Shown here in pieces: positions 53,529 to 63,659 of a DNA stretch of 64,000 bases. Every line of letters begins with the position of its first letter. Position 1 is the first letter of the stretch. Source of the stretch: Lysobacter antibioticus (GTDB lineage Bacteria; Pseudomonadota; Gammaproteobacteria; Xanthomonadales; Xanthomonadaceae); the NCBI RefSeq assembly GCF_001442535.1, contig NZ_CP013141.1, forward strand, positions 815,907 through 879,906. The letters are read 5' to 3'. The notes beneath the pieces were generated by a model that did not search any database, was not told the DNA's origin, and saw nothing but the letters and a program-made list of their open reading frames with translations. A program made the position numbers and the translations under genes.

Positions 53529-54740
53529 TCAGCCCATCACGGCGCGGCGCGACTCGGTCTGCGTCGGCGTTTCGGTCTGCGCGAGCTGGGCCACGACCGG
53601 CTGTTCGGCCGGCTGCGACAGGGCGCGCGATTGATCGAGAAACACACGGCGATTGCCCGGATCGTCGAGCCCGCCCTGGACGACGAAGAAGCCGGCGCCG
53701 TTGTTGCTCGCCACCACGTGATCGATCCGGTCCATGCCGTGCGCGCGCGCATCATGGGCGGCATGGGTCGCGGCGTTGCGATAGCCCTGCTCGCCCTGGA
53801 AATCCAGGGTGCGGCTGTCGATGCCCTGCAAGCCGCGCAGGGCCTGTCCGTACAAGGCGTGGTTCGGGTGGTCGGGATTCGCCGGCGAGGTCGCCGGATG
53901 CGCATCGCGGCCCGAATGGATCGGGCTCACCGCGGCGGTGCCTTGCGGATACAAGGTCGGCGACGCCATTTCCTGCGCCTTGATCACCGCATCGATGTAG
54001 TGCACGTCGATGCCGTGCTTGATGCCGTTGCCCGGGATCATCCGCCGCCAGAACGATTGCGGGTCGGGATCGGGCAGTTCGATCTTGTGCCCGACCGCGT
54101 CCGGCATCGCCCACTTCAGCGGAATGCTGTGCTCCTGCAGGTCGGTCAGGATTTCGTTCTTGACCGCATAACGCCGGACCTGGCCGCTGTTGGTGACTTC
54201 TTCCTTGGCGCGGTCGGCATCGATGCCGATGCGTTCGAGCGTCTTGTCGTGCACGCCCGCCGAGTTGAAGGTCACCGCCGGAATGCCGCTGCTGATCGAA
54301 GCGGCGCCGGCCAGGCCGCCGCCGAGCGAATGGCCGGTGATGACGACTTCGTTGCCGAAGGCGACGCGCGCTTCGCGGGCGAGCGCGATGGCCTGGTTGT
54401 ACTGGGCGTCTTCGAGACCCACGCCCTGGCGCAGATTGGTCAGCCAGTCCTTGCCTTCGTCGGTGCCGGAATAGGCCAGGACGTAATGGCCCTTGTCGTC
54501 GCCGTAGATGCGCGCAAGGAAACCGCTGTCTTCGTTCTTCAGCGTGGCCGGGTCGATGCCGGCGTCGCGCAGCTGCTCGGCATTCAAGGGCTTGAAGCCG
54601 TCGATGCCGGGACCTTCGTCGTACAGGTCGGCCATCAGCCGCGCCAAAGTCTTGTCGATCGGCTTGGCGTCCTGGCCTCGGACTTGCTCGGCAAACGACG
54701 GTTCACCGCCGCTGGCGGGACGCGCGGACTGCTCGCTCAT
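53529..54740 (-). CDS. Lipase effector with XVIPCD-like C-terminal domain (putative X-T4SS effector)
   Basis: A 403-residue protein without a signal peptide. The N-terminal part is a class 3 lipase-like alpha/beta-hydrolase with the nucleophile elbow GHSLGGG (Ser138) and a likely catalytic histidine near 247. The last 110 residues look like the Xanthomonadales VirD4-interacting domain: NPDHPNHALYGQALRGL, then GAGFFVVQGGLDDPGNRRVF and DQSRALSQP, with a Gln/Thr-rich tail. Such effectors are injected into rival bacteria by the chromosomal type IV system. GGGAGA precedes the ATG. The partner ankyrin gene lies 113 bp upstream on the same strand, as expected for a toxin and its protector. No T4SS genes are in this window. 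The toxic role is inferred. Confidence 0.85.
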   Translation of the reverse strand: MSEQSARPASGGEPSFAEQVRGQDAKPIDKTLARLMADLYDEGPGIDGFKPLNAEQLRDAGIDPATLKNEDSGFLARIYGDDKGHYVLAYSGTDEGKDWLTNLRQGVGLEDAQYNQAIALAREARVAFGNEVVITGHSLGGGLAGAASISSGIPAVTFNSAGVHDKTLERIGIDADRAKEEVTNSGQVRRYAVKNEILTDLQEHSIPLKWAMPDAVGHKIELPDPDPQSFWRRMIPGNGIKHGIDVHYIDAVIKAQEMASPTLYPQGTAAVSPIHSGRDAHPATSPANPDHPNHALYGQALRGLQGIDSRTLDFQGEQGYRNAATHAAHDARAHGMDRIDHVVASNNGAGFFVVQGGLDDPGNRRVFLDQSRALSQPAEQPVVAQLAQTETPTQTESRRAVMG

Positions 54741-54853
54741 GATTCGATCTCCCTGAAATCCCTGGAATCCTTGAAACCCCTAAATACCGAGTGCGGCGCG
54801 GCGGCGATCGCTCTCCTGATCCGCGCGCCACGCGCTGCCAGCCGCGGCAATGC

Positions 54854-55516
54854 TCAGCCGCCGCTTTCCACCGCAATGTCGTGCTCGCGCAACCAGGCCA
54901 CCAGTGCCTCGCGATCCTGGCGGGTCTGCGCGTTCAACAGACTCGGCGGAGTCATGAACAAATAGCGCTGGAAGGTGACGTTCTGGCGATTGCGCGCATC
55001 GGCGTCGGTGCCGGCCTTGAGCAAGTCCAGCGCGCGATTGGGCTGGTTGATCTTGCCGGCCACGTGCAGGGCGGTATTGCCCAGGCGGTCGACGTGATTC
55101 GGGTTGGCGCCGGCTTCGAGCAAGCGATGGAACTGGACCGAGCGCTCGCCCATCAAGGCCGCGCTGAGCGGGGCCGAGCCGTTTTCGCCATGCGGGGTGT
55201 CCGGCGCCGCGCCGTGCGCGAGCAGGACGTCGAGATAAACCGGATCGTTGGCCATCGCCGCCATATGCACGACGGTGCCGCCGTCGATGCCCGGCTCGGC
55301 CGGATCGGCCCCGGCTTCGAGCAAGGCCTTGAGGCCGTCGAGGCTTTGATTGAGCACCGCCCATTCGAGCAGGGTGACGTTCTTGTCGCCATGCGTACGC
55401 AGGTCCACGCCCGCGGCCAAACGCCGGATGTCCGCGCTGTCGCCTGCGGCGACCGCCTCGGCCAATTCGGCCACGGCCGGATCGGCGAACACCTCATGAA
55501 TATCGACTACTGCCAT
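54854..55516 (-). CDS. Ankyrin-repeat protein, putative immunity partner of the lipase effector
   Basis: A 220-residue protein built of about five ankyrin repeats (LLEWAVLNQSLDGLKALLEA, VHMAAMANDPVYLDVLLAHG, PLSAALMGERSVQFHRLLEA, TALHVAGKINQPNRALDLLK). AGGAGG precedes ATG 55516. There is no signal peptide, so it acts in the cytoplasm. It is transcribed just before the lipase effector gene, which suggests that it neutralises that toxin inside the producer. This is unlike most X-Tfi immunity proteins, which are exported. The pairing is an inference from position only. Confidence 0.78.
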   Translation of the reverse strand: MAVVDIHEVFADPAVAELAEAVAAGDSADIRRLAAGVDLRTHGDKNVTLLEWAVLNQSLDGLKALLEAGADPAEPGIDGGTVVHMAAMANDPVYLDVLLAHGAAPDTPHGENGSAPLSAALMGERSVQFHRLLEAGANPNHVDRLGNTALHVAGKINQPNRALDLLKAGTDADARNRQNVTFQRYLFMTPPSLLNAQTRQDREALVAWLREHDIAVESGG

Positions 55517-55836
55517 CTTGCACTCCTCCTGAGCACTGCCTACCCCATAGGCCCGCTGCGTGGCGGGACGTCGAACGACGCGCACGGAACGTATCCCCTA
55601 CCGTAGCGTCTTGCGACATACGGTGTCGTACCGTGGCGGGGCCAGCCTAGCAAGAACCGTGAAGGCCCGCAGCCGGGTCGGACCGCGGTCACAAAACCAG
55701 GCCGGATCGCCGGGCTCGACACGGCTCGGCCGTGGCGATCCGCATCCGCGCACGGCGATGCTGGCAGTCGCGCATGCCGTCGTCGTGACAACGCCGAAAA
55801 CCTCATCGATACCGACGGAATCGAACCAGCCGTGGG
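55517..55836. other. Intergenic region, nothing recognised
   Basis: About 320 bp without a convincing gene. It probably holds the promoter of the ankyrin/lipase unit (minus) and the tail of the GH75-like gene. Possible frames are shadows with atypical composition. Confidence 0.4.
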
Positions 55837-56784
55837 TCAGCGCGAATAGGCCTCGGCGCAGGCCTGCAAGCGCGCGACGCCGCCCCATTGTTCGAAGCGA
55901 CGCTGAGCCGTCTCGTCGATGCGTTGCGGGGTCATGAAGGGGTTCGCGGTGTCGCGGGTGCCGGGAAAGATCAGCACGATCGCTCGCGGCACGGTCCAGC
56001 CGCGGCCGCTGAACTCGCCGCGTCCGCGCACTTCGCGGTAATTGGCCGGCAAGGCGCTGCGACCGAGCAGACGTCCGTTGAGCGCAATCGAGGCTTCACC
56101 GAGTTCGCGCGAAGGGCCGCTGTCGCCGACCACGGCAAACACCGGCTGGTCGCTGCCCGGCTTCATCGCCACCGCAAGGTCGCCGACCTTGGCCCGGCTG
56201 GAAAACGGCGAAGGGCTCTTGGGGATCACCAACGCCGGCGTGACCAAGGCATCGACATAGGTCTCTATGTCGCAGGCGTCGCCGCCGCCCGGCTTGCGCA
56301 GCGACGTCGCCGAGACCAGGAAGCCGTCCACCGCCGGACAGGGCTTGCCGTCGCGGAAGGGAATGATCGCCGGCGAGATCTTGGTGCGCCGCAACGGCTC
56401 CGCCGGCCAGCCGGCCGCGGCGGCCTGCTGGGTGGCGATGCGACGCGCCTTCAGCCCCGCGCTCGACAGGCCGGCGCAGGCGTCGCTCATCGCATTGCAC
56501 AGATTATTGAGCGCTCGGGTCTCGCCCCAGAAATCGTCGACACTGTAGGAACGACGGGTGCCGTCGGTGTTGACGTTGAGGCCTTCGACGAACAACAGCG
56601 CCGAACCTTCAGGATCGGACCAGACCGCGGTCTGGCCGCCGCGCGCATTGCCGTCGGGCTGCACGAAGGAGCGGCTCATTCCGCATTCGGCCGTGCGCGC
56701 CGGCCCGGCGACGAGCAGCAGGCCGCAGGCCACGGCGGCCGCCACCAGCAGTTTCTTGATGAACAGGTGCGAATGCGTGGCCAT
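55837..56784 (-). CDS. Secreted GH75-like (chitosanase-type) protein
   Basis: A 315-residue exported protein (signal peptide about 1-32). The mature part begins CGMSRSFVQPDGN, continues with SVDDFWGETRALNNLCNAMS and ALVTPALVIPKS, and has FAVVGDSGPSRELGEASIAL near residues 217-236. The D-x-GP-x-x-x-x-GEASI pattern is the active-site mark of fungal-type GH75 chitosanases. Eight cysteines suggest several disulfides. It could degrade chitosan or a related polymer for predation or nutrition. The family call is moderate. Confidence 0.62.
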   Translation of the reverse strand: MATHSHLFIKKLLVAAAVACGLLLVAGPARTAECGMSRSFVQPDGNARGGQTAVWSDPEGSALLFVEGLNVNTDGTRRSYSVDDFWGETRALNNLCNAMSDACAGLSSAGLKARRIATQQAAAAGWPAEPLRRTKISPAIIPFRDGKPCPAVDGFLVSATSLRKPGGGDACDIETYVDALVTPALVIPKSPSPFSSRAKVGDLAVAMKPGSDQPVFAVVGDSGPSRELGEASIALNGRLLGRSALPANYREVRGRGEFSGRGWTVPRAIVLIFPGTRDTANPFMTPQRIDETAQRRFEQWGGVARLQACAEAYSR

Positions 56785-56881
56785 GGCCCTCTCCTGTGCC
56801 GACCACGAGGAAAACGGCCCCGGCGACGCGGCGCGGCCAAATGCGCCGCGCCTGCTACGCCCAACCGTCGCGACAGCTCGC

Positions 56882-57742
56882 TCAGTCGGCGACGACGCTG
56901 CGATGATCGAGATGCAGAGCGAAGCCGCGCGCGCCCACCGATTCGAGCCCGGGCTTGAGCGTCATCGACGGCACCTCGTAGTCGCCCGCATTCTGTTTGC
57001 GGTACGGAATCGGCGCCTGCGTCCACAAGCCATCCATGCGCTTGCGCAGCTCGGCTTCGGCAACCGCGAAACGTTCGGCATTGAGGCCGTCGCTGCGATA
57101 GACCACGAACGGCGGCAGCACGTCGAAGCCCGGGTAATACAGCACGCCGTGGTTAATCGGAAACAGCAGGTCGTCGATGCTGCCGTTGATGCCGCGCGGG
57201 CCGTAGTGGTCGGCCCAACCGCCGGCGGTGACCGACAGCATCGCGCGCTTGCCGGCGAATTGGCCTTCGCCGTAACGGTCGCCCCAGCGCGTGTCGGAAT
57301 GCTCGCCGACGCCGTAGGCGAAACCGTAGGCGTAAACGCGATCGATCCAGCCCTTGAGGATCGCCGGCATGGTGAACCACCACAGCGGAAACTGCAGGAT
57401 CAGCGCATCGGCCCAGCGCAGTTTCTCCTGCTCGCGCACCACGTCTTCGGTCAGCGCATTGGAGGCATACGCGCGCTTGGAACTGCTCACCACCCCGAGG
57501 CGTTCGCGCGGGTCGTGTTCGGGAAAATCCCCGGCATCGACGCTGGCCTTCCAGCCTTGCGCATACAGGTCGGTCACCTGCACCTCGTGCCCGCTCGCGA
57601 GCAGATGCGCCTGCATCGTGTCCTTGAGCGAGCCGCTCAACGAGGCCGGCTCGGGGTGGGCGTAGACGATCAACACCCGCTTGGGGCGCTGCGGATTTTC
57701 GGACTCGGGCTTCGATGCTGCGTTGATCGTGATCGTGGACAT
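56882..57742 (-). CDS. NAD(P)H:quinone oxidoreductase-like flavodoxin-fold protein
   Basis: A 286-residue flavoprotein of the NQO1/MdaB family. The flavin-binding loop is YAHPEPASLSGSLKD, followed by QFPLWWFTMPAILKGWIDRV and LSVTAGGWADHYGPRGINGS. It probably reduces quinones by two electrons and protects against redox stress. The start is the ATG at 57742. It is a single minus-strand gene between the GH75-like gene and purA. Confidence 0.9.
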   Translation of the reverse strand: MSTITINAASKPESENPQRPKRVLIVYAHPEPASLSGSLKDTMQAHLLASGHEVQVTDLYAQGWKASVDAGDFPEHDPRERLGVVSSSKRAYASNALTEDVVREQEKLRWADALILQFPLWWFTMPAILKGWIDRVYAYGFAYGVGEHSDTRWGDRYGEGQFAGKRAMLSVTAGGWADHYGPRGINGSIDDLLFPINHGVLYYPGFDVLPPFVVYRSDGLNAERFAVAEAELRKRMDGLWTQAPIPYRKQNAGDYEVPSMTLKPGLESVGARGFALHLDHRSVVAD

Positions 57743-57884
57743 GAGGGCCGCCTCGGGAAGAGATGACCTACCTTATCCAATCCAACTATTCCGCAGTGAC
57801 GCATTTTCATCGACTCTGCGCGTCGCACCAGGCACCAATCTAGATCAGGGCATCGCCGCCTGGCGCAGCGGCGCCGCCACGAAA

Positions 57885-57906
57885 AAGCCCCGCTTTCGCG
57901 GGGCTT
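57885..57906 (-). terminator. Intrinsic terminator of purA
   Basis: A stem AAGCCCCGC / GCGGGGCTT with a TTTC loop, and a T-tract on the minus strand, 40 bp after the purA stop. Confidence 0.9.
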
Positions 57907-57945
57907 CGTCGTTAATCGCGTCGGCGGGCGCCGATTGATAGGCGG

Positions 57946-59622
<1,677 letters not shown>

Positions 59623-59637
59623 TCACTTGCCCAGCCG

Positions 59638-61380
59638 TCACTTGCCTTGCGCGTCGCGCTGGCGCGCGTCGACGTAGTCGTCGATGCCGTTGCGGTCTTT
59701 GTCCAGGCGGCGCCCGCTGAGCTGGTAATAGGTCCGCGTGCTCAATGCGCCGCGCACGTAGGCGCGCTTTTCCGGGTCCCAATAGGTCGCGTTGGGGTCG
59801 ACGCTGTTGGCGGTGAAATACACCGTGGTCGACGGGAACAGGTCGATGTTGGTGCCCGGACGGCAGTCGGCCGTATCGGGCCCGGCGGTAAAGCGGTCGG
59901 CCTGGCTCTTCTTGCAATCGTCCGCAGTGATGACCTCATAGACGTGGCGCGCCTGCCCGACCTTGGCGATCGGCACGCTCAGGCCCTTGCCTTGCGACAG
60001 GCTGGCTTCGCGCACCAGGGTGCGGGTAGTGTTCGGCCAGGGCTCGAACGGCACGCCGAGGAAGTCGGCGATGCGGCCGTTGACGACCATCTGGTCCAGC
60101 CCCAATACGCGCGGCAGCTCCATCGCCTGCAGATCGCGCACCACCAGCGGTGCGGCGGCGAGGTTGAACACGCCGAGGTTGAGGTTGCCGACGGTGTCGA
60201 GCGTGCCGGCATCGAAGGCATGCAGACGCGGGTTCAAGGCCATCGGATTGCTCGCCACGTCGCGCAAGGTGATGTCCTTGATCACGATCGGGTTGAGTGT
60301 CGACAGATTGAAGTTCACTCCGGCGAACGAAGCGCCGATATGGAACTTGACCCCGCCCGGCGCCTGACCCGGCGGCCCCGGCAAACCGATGCAACCGCCC
60401 GTGCCCCAGGCCGGGTTCGGCGTGCTCCATTTGACCGTGTACGGATAGAAGGTGCCGCCCTGGAAGATTTCCGACGGCCCGATCGGGCCGATCACGGTCG
60501 GGTTGATCCACGGGCTGCTGCAGCCGGCGAACGCCCAGTCGATCACCGGCGGCGTCGCCGACGGATACAGCACGCGCATTTCCAGACTGTGCGCCGGTGC
60601 GGCGTTCGGATTGACCAGATCCCAGTTCCACATCGTCTGCAGCGACAGGCCGACGTTCGCGGCCAACACCGAGAATTCGTGGTCGCTGAAATGACGGCGA
60701 TAGCCCGCGCGATCCTCGGCGTTGAGGCTGCCGCCCGCCGGCATTACGTGATGCTTGTAGGTGTCTTCGCCCGGACCGACGATGGTGTTGTGGGCCAAGC
60801 CGTAGTTATGCCCGGCTTCGTGCGCGGTGGTGCCGCCGATCGAATTGGCCCAGCGGTCGAGCGTGGAGTTCGCCCCGTTCAAGGCGCCGCCGGGGCCGCC
60901 GGTCCAGCCTTGGTAGGTGCCGCCCCAGACATAGGAATAGTCGACCGCGATCGGGTCGTTGGTGTCGACGGCCTGGGCGAGGCCGAACAAACCGTCGGTC
61001 ATGTTGGCCTTGGTCGTCACCGCCACGACGTTGCGGCGTGCGAACGTGGCCGGCGGCAGCGCCGAGCCCGGAATCACCTGCACGTTGAACTCGCAGTAAT
61101 CGAGCTCGACCACATGGCTGACCGCATCGCGCAGCGCCACGGTAGTACCGGTGTAGCTCGGCAGATCGACGGCGGTGAACGGCGCCGCCGGATTGGTGGC
61201 CGAGGCCGCGGAGAAACCGAACGACGGAAACGCCAGCGGCGCGGTCGGATATACGAGATAAAGCTTGTTGGCTTTGTTGGACGGGTTATAGGCCGGACAA
61301 GTGGCGGCAAACGCCGATCCGCTCAGCGACAACAGCGCGAGCGCGAGCGCGGTACGCCGCAATTGGGACGATTCCTTCAT
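59638..61380 (-). CDS. Secreted metzincin-type zinc metalloprotease
   Basis: A 580-residue exported protein (signal peptide about residues 1-26). The zinc site is HEAGHNYGLAH (residues 187-197), the extended HExxHxxGxxH motif of metzincins. A Met-turn candidate follows in KHHVMPAGGS. The rest has beta-sandwich-like regions and a final RLDKDRNGIDDYVDARQRD segment with Asp/Asn-rich, calcium-binding-like character. ATG 61380 begins MKESSQLRRTALAL, preceded by a longer frame without support. It is probably an extracellular protease for nutrition or predation. Confidence 0.88.
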   Translation of the reverse strand: MKESSQLRRTALALALLSLSGSAFAATCPAYNPSNKANKLYLVYPTAPLAFPSFGFSAASATNPAAPFTAVDLPSYTGTTVALRDAVSHVVELDYCEFNVQVIPGSALPPATFARRNVVAVTTKANMTDGLFGLAQAVDTNDPIAVDYSYVWGGTYQGWTGGPGGALNGANSTLDRWANSIGGTTAHEAGHNYGLAHNTIVGPGEDTYKHHVMPAGGSLNAEDRAGYRRHFSDHEFSVLAANVGLSLQTMWNWDLVNPNAAPAHSLEMRVLYPSATPPVIDWAFAGCSSPWINPTVIGPIGPSEIFQGGTFYPYTVKWSTPNPAWGTGGCIGLPGPPGQAPGGVKFHIGASFAGVNFNLSTLNPIVIKDITLRDVASNPMALNPRLHAFDAGTLDTVGNLNLGVFNLAAAPLVVRDLQAMELPRVLGLDQMVVNGRIADFLGVPFEPWPNTTRTLVREASLSQGKGLSVPIAKVGQARHVYEVITADDCKKSQADRFTAGPDTADCRPGTNIDLFPSTTVYFTANSVDPNATYWDPEKRAYVRGALSTRTYYQLSGRRLDKDRNGIDDYVDARQRDAQGK

Positions 61381-62030
61381 GACGCTACTCCATAAGCGGG
61401 TGCATGGATGTGCGTCGCTGCGAGGCACCGGGCCTGCCGGACTTGGACGGCCCGATGCCGCCTGCATCGACGGAAACGGCGTGGCCTGCGGTCCGGCGGC
61501 ATCCCCTGCCGACGACCGCGCCTGTTCGCCGCCCCCGGTTCTAGACGCATCCCCACCGCCGCGACAGGACGAAACCGGGTCGAAACCGGGACAGCGCGGG
61601 AAGGATTCGCAACGCGACCGGCGAACTGCGAACAACAGTGATGCGGGTCTCCGGGCGGGTTTGATGCGCGTCGTGGAGGGGAGAGATTGAGTGAGCCACG
61701 AAACCGAGCGTTGCCGGCGCCTCGGGATGGCCGGTTCCCGATTGGAATTGCGTCAGCCGTAGAACGCAGAAATCGGAAGGCCATGTTTCCCACCGGTTAC
61801 TCGCCGGTTCTTCGTCTCTCTCGTAATGCCGTCATGGCCCGTTGCTGCCTGAGCAATCATTCGAACGACTCCGCTGCGTGGCACGCACCGTTTGATGCCA
61901 CATGTCGACAAGCGCCCGCTTCTGGCCGATGGTGAGTATCGCCTTGTTGGTCGACATCCCCCTGTATAAGCTCGTCGAGCTGCAGCGCCGGCCATCGCCA
62001 AACACCACTGCCCTCCTCGAGACTATCTTG
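61381..62030. other. Intergenic region of about 650 bp, no gene accepted
   Basis: The two promoters for the divergent metzincin and MBL-fold genes should lie here. A minus-strand frame at 61832-62041 starts MSTNKAILTIGQKRALVDMW but stops after about 70 residues. I do not accept it as a gene, yet it could be a fragment. Composition is a little less GC-rich near 61760-61990. Confidence 0.4.
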
Positions 62031-62996
62031 ATGACTCGCACCTACCGTTCTGCATTGGTCGTCGCATTCCTGGCCGGCACGATGCTCGCCGGATGTTCGG
62101 AGCCCAAGCCCGCCGCGACCGCCACGCCCACCCCGGCTCCGGCCACACCCTCGGCACCGCAGCCAGCGAGCAACCCCGACGTGCTGCGCTTCCGCATCGG
62201 CACGCTCGACGCCGCCGCACTGAAAGACGGCGACATCGAAGCCGCCAACGACGGCAAGACCTTCGCCATCGGCCAGCCCGCCGATGAAGTGAACGCATTG
62301 CTTGCCGCCGCGGGTGCGCCGACGGATGTACTGCACCTCAGCATCCAGCCTTTGCTGGTCCGCAGCGGCGCACGCATCTTGCTGTTCGACACCGGCGCGG
62401 CGGATGCTGCGTTCGCGCGCGCCGGGCGCTTGCCCGCTTCGCTGCGCGCGGCCGGTGTCGAGCCCTCGCAGGTCACCGATATCTTCATCTCGCACCAGCA
62501 CCACGATCACGTGGGCGGCTTGCTTACGCGCGAAGGCGCGCTGGCCTTCCCCAACGCGGCCATCCACCTCTCGACGCCCGAATGGGAGTCCCTGAAGGCC
62601 GACCGCGACGCCGCCGCGCTGGTCGCCGCGATCACGCCGAAGGTAGCGGCCTTCCAGCCCGGTGCGGCGATCGTTCCCGGCGTGGTCACCGCCGTGTCCG
62701 TTGACGGACACACACCCGGGCACAGCGCTTACGAGATCGCATCCGGCGACGAGCGCCTGCTCTACCTGGGCGATACCGCGCATCACCACGTGATCTCGGT
62801 GCAGCGCCCGGAGTGGACGGTGCAGTACGACATGAACGCACCGCTGGCCCAGGCCAGCCGCCGCGCGCTCCTGCAACGTGCCGCCGACGGAAAGCTGCGC
62901 GTCTACTCGGTTCATTTCCCCTTCCCCGGACTGGGGCACATCAAGGCCCAGGGCGACAACTTCGTTTGGGAGCCCGAGCAGGACACCGCTCGCTGA
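62031..62996 (+). CDS. Metallo-beta-lactamase-fold lipoprotein
   Basis: A 321-residue hydrolase. The signal sequence ends in a lipobox (MLAGC, cysteine about residue 21), followed by a Pro/Ala-rich linker, so it is lipid-anchored in the envelope. The MBL-fold ligands are complete: SHQHHDHVGG, VDGHTPGHSAYE, and YLGDTAHHHV. The family covers lactonases, RNase-type and other hydrolases; this one is most like small-molecule hydrolases. The start at 62031 was chosen because the lipobox lies at the right distance; a longer frame to 61902 is unlikely. Confidence 0.9.
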   Translation: MTRTYRSALVVAFLAGTMLAGCSEPKPAATATPTPAPATPSAPQPASNPDVLRFRIGTLDAAALKDGDIEAANDGKTFAIGQPADEVNALLAAAGAPTDVLHLSIQPLLVRSGARILLFDTGAADAAFARAGRLPASLRAAGVEPSQVTDIFISHQHHDHVGGLLTREGALAFPNAAIHLSTPEWESLKADRDAAALVAAITPKVAAFQPGAAIVPGVVTAVSVDGHTPGHSAYEIASGDERLLYLGDTAHHHVISVQRPEWTVQYDMNAPLAQASRRALLQRAADGKLRVYSVHFPFPGLGHIKAQGDNFVWEPEQDTAR

Positions 62997-63043
62997 TTCG
63001 CCACGGGCGCAGCGCGCGCGTCGCGGTCATCCGCGCTGCGCGC

Positions 63044-63574
63044 ATGGCGTCCACGAACTGGACTCTGGGCATGCCGAACGTCGTTTACTCGAACCGCTGG
63101 CGGTTTGGTGGCCGCAGATTCTTGAAAGTCGCCGACCATTACTTCGGCGGTACGGCACGCTACAGCTCGCACACATCACGACCGCACGGGAAAGAATTTT
63201 CGATCGCAGTCGCGCTCTTGCTGGCCCTCACTGCTTGCAGCAAGCCCACATCCGATGAAGGATCCAGCCAGCCGCCATCGCCACCGCCACCGACCGACTT
63301 CTCGTTCCTGCACGGCCCCAGCAAACACTGTTCGGCCCGGCTTCGAGCAGCTCAAAACGTTTCCGCGGCAGAGCGCTGCTGGATCGAGGTCCTGTCCGCT
63401 CGGTGCAATGTCGGAGACGATTGCCTGGTGTCCTGTCTCGCCAGCGGCAAGGCTCAGAATGAAGGCGGAGGTTGCTGGCATATCTGCTGGGAGCCTCCAT
63501 CGAGGCTCGGCGACTGGCAAGAACCATCGGGCACGGACCGGTGCCGCGCATTGGGACAGGTCAAGGGCATCTGA
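63044..63574 (+). CDS. Cys-rich putative lipoprotein with uncertain start
   Basis: A 176-residue frame whose C-terminal 115 residues look real: a hydrophobic segment IAVALLLALTAC (lipobox-like TAC), a Ser/Pro-rich linker, and a Cys-rich domain with CWIEVLSARCNVGDDCLVSC and GGGCWHICW. The 60 residues before the lipobox are unlike a signal sequence, so the true start is probably later, perhaps at a non-ATG codon near 63180. The start at 63044 is only the nearest ATG. Likely an envelope protein with disulfides. It lies 85 bp before a cut-off gene on the same strand, which may be its partner. Confidence 0.5.
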   Translation: MASTNWTLGMPNVVYSNRWRFGGRRFLKVADHYFGGTARYSSHTSRPHGKEFSIAVALLLALTACSKPTSDEGSSQPPSPPPPTDFSFLHGPSKHCSARLRAAQNVSAAERCWIEVLSARCNVGDDCLVSCLASGKAQNEGGGCWHICWEPPSRLGDWQEPSGTDRCRALGQVKGI

Positions 63575-63659
63575 CAGGAATCCCGAGCCACCTGAGCATC
63601 ATTGCGACAACCAATCGCGGGCGACATTGGCTACTCGCGACCGACTACACGAAAAGGCC

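Noticed and set aside
55560..55937. Frames in the 320-bp gap before the GH75-like gene
   Set aside because: Arg-rich shadows, no start signal and no likeness to any family.
61832..62041. A 69-codon minus-strand frame reading MSTNKAILTIGQK
   Set aside because: Too short and without a recognised family. Kept only as a possible fragment in the intergenic note.
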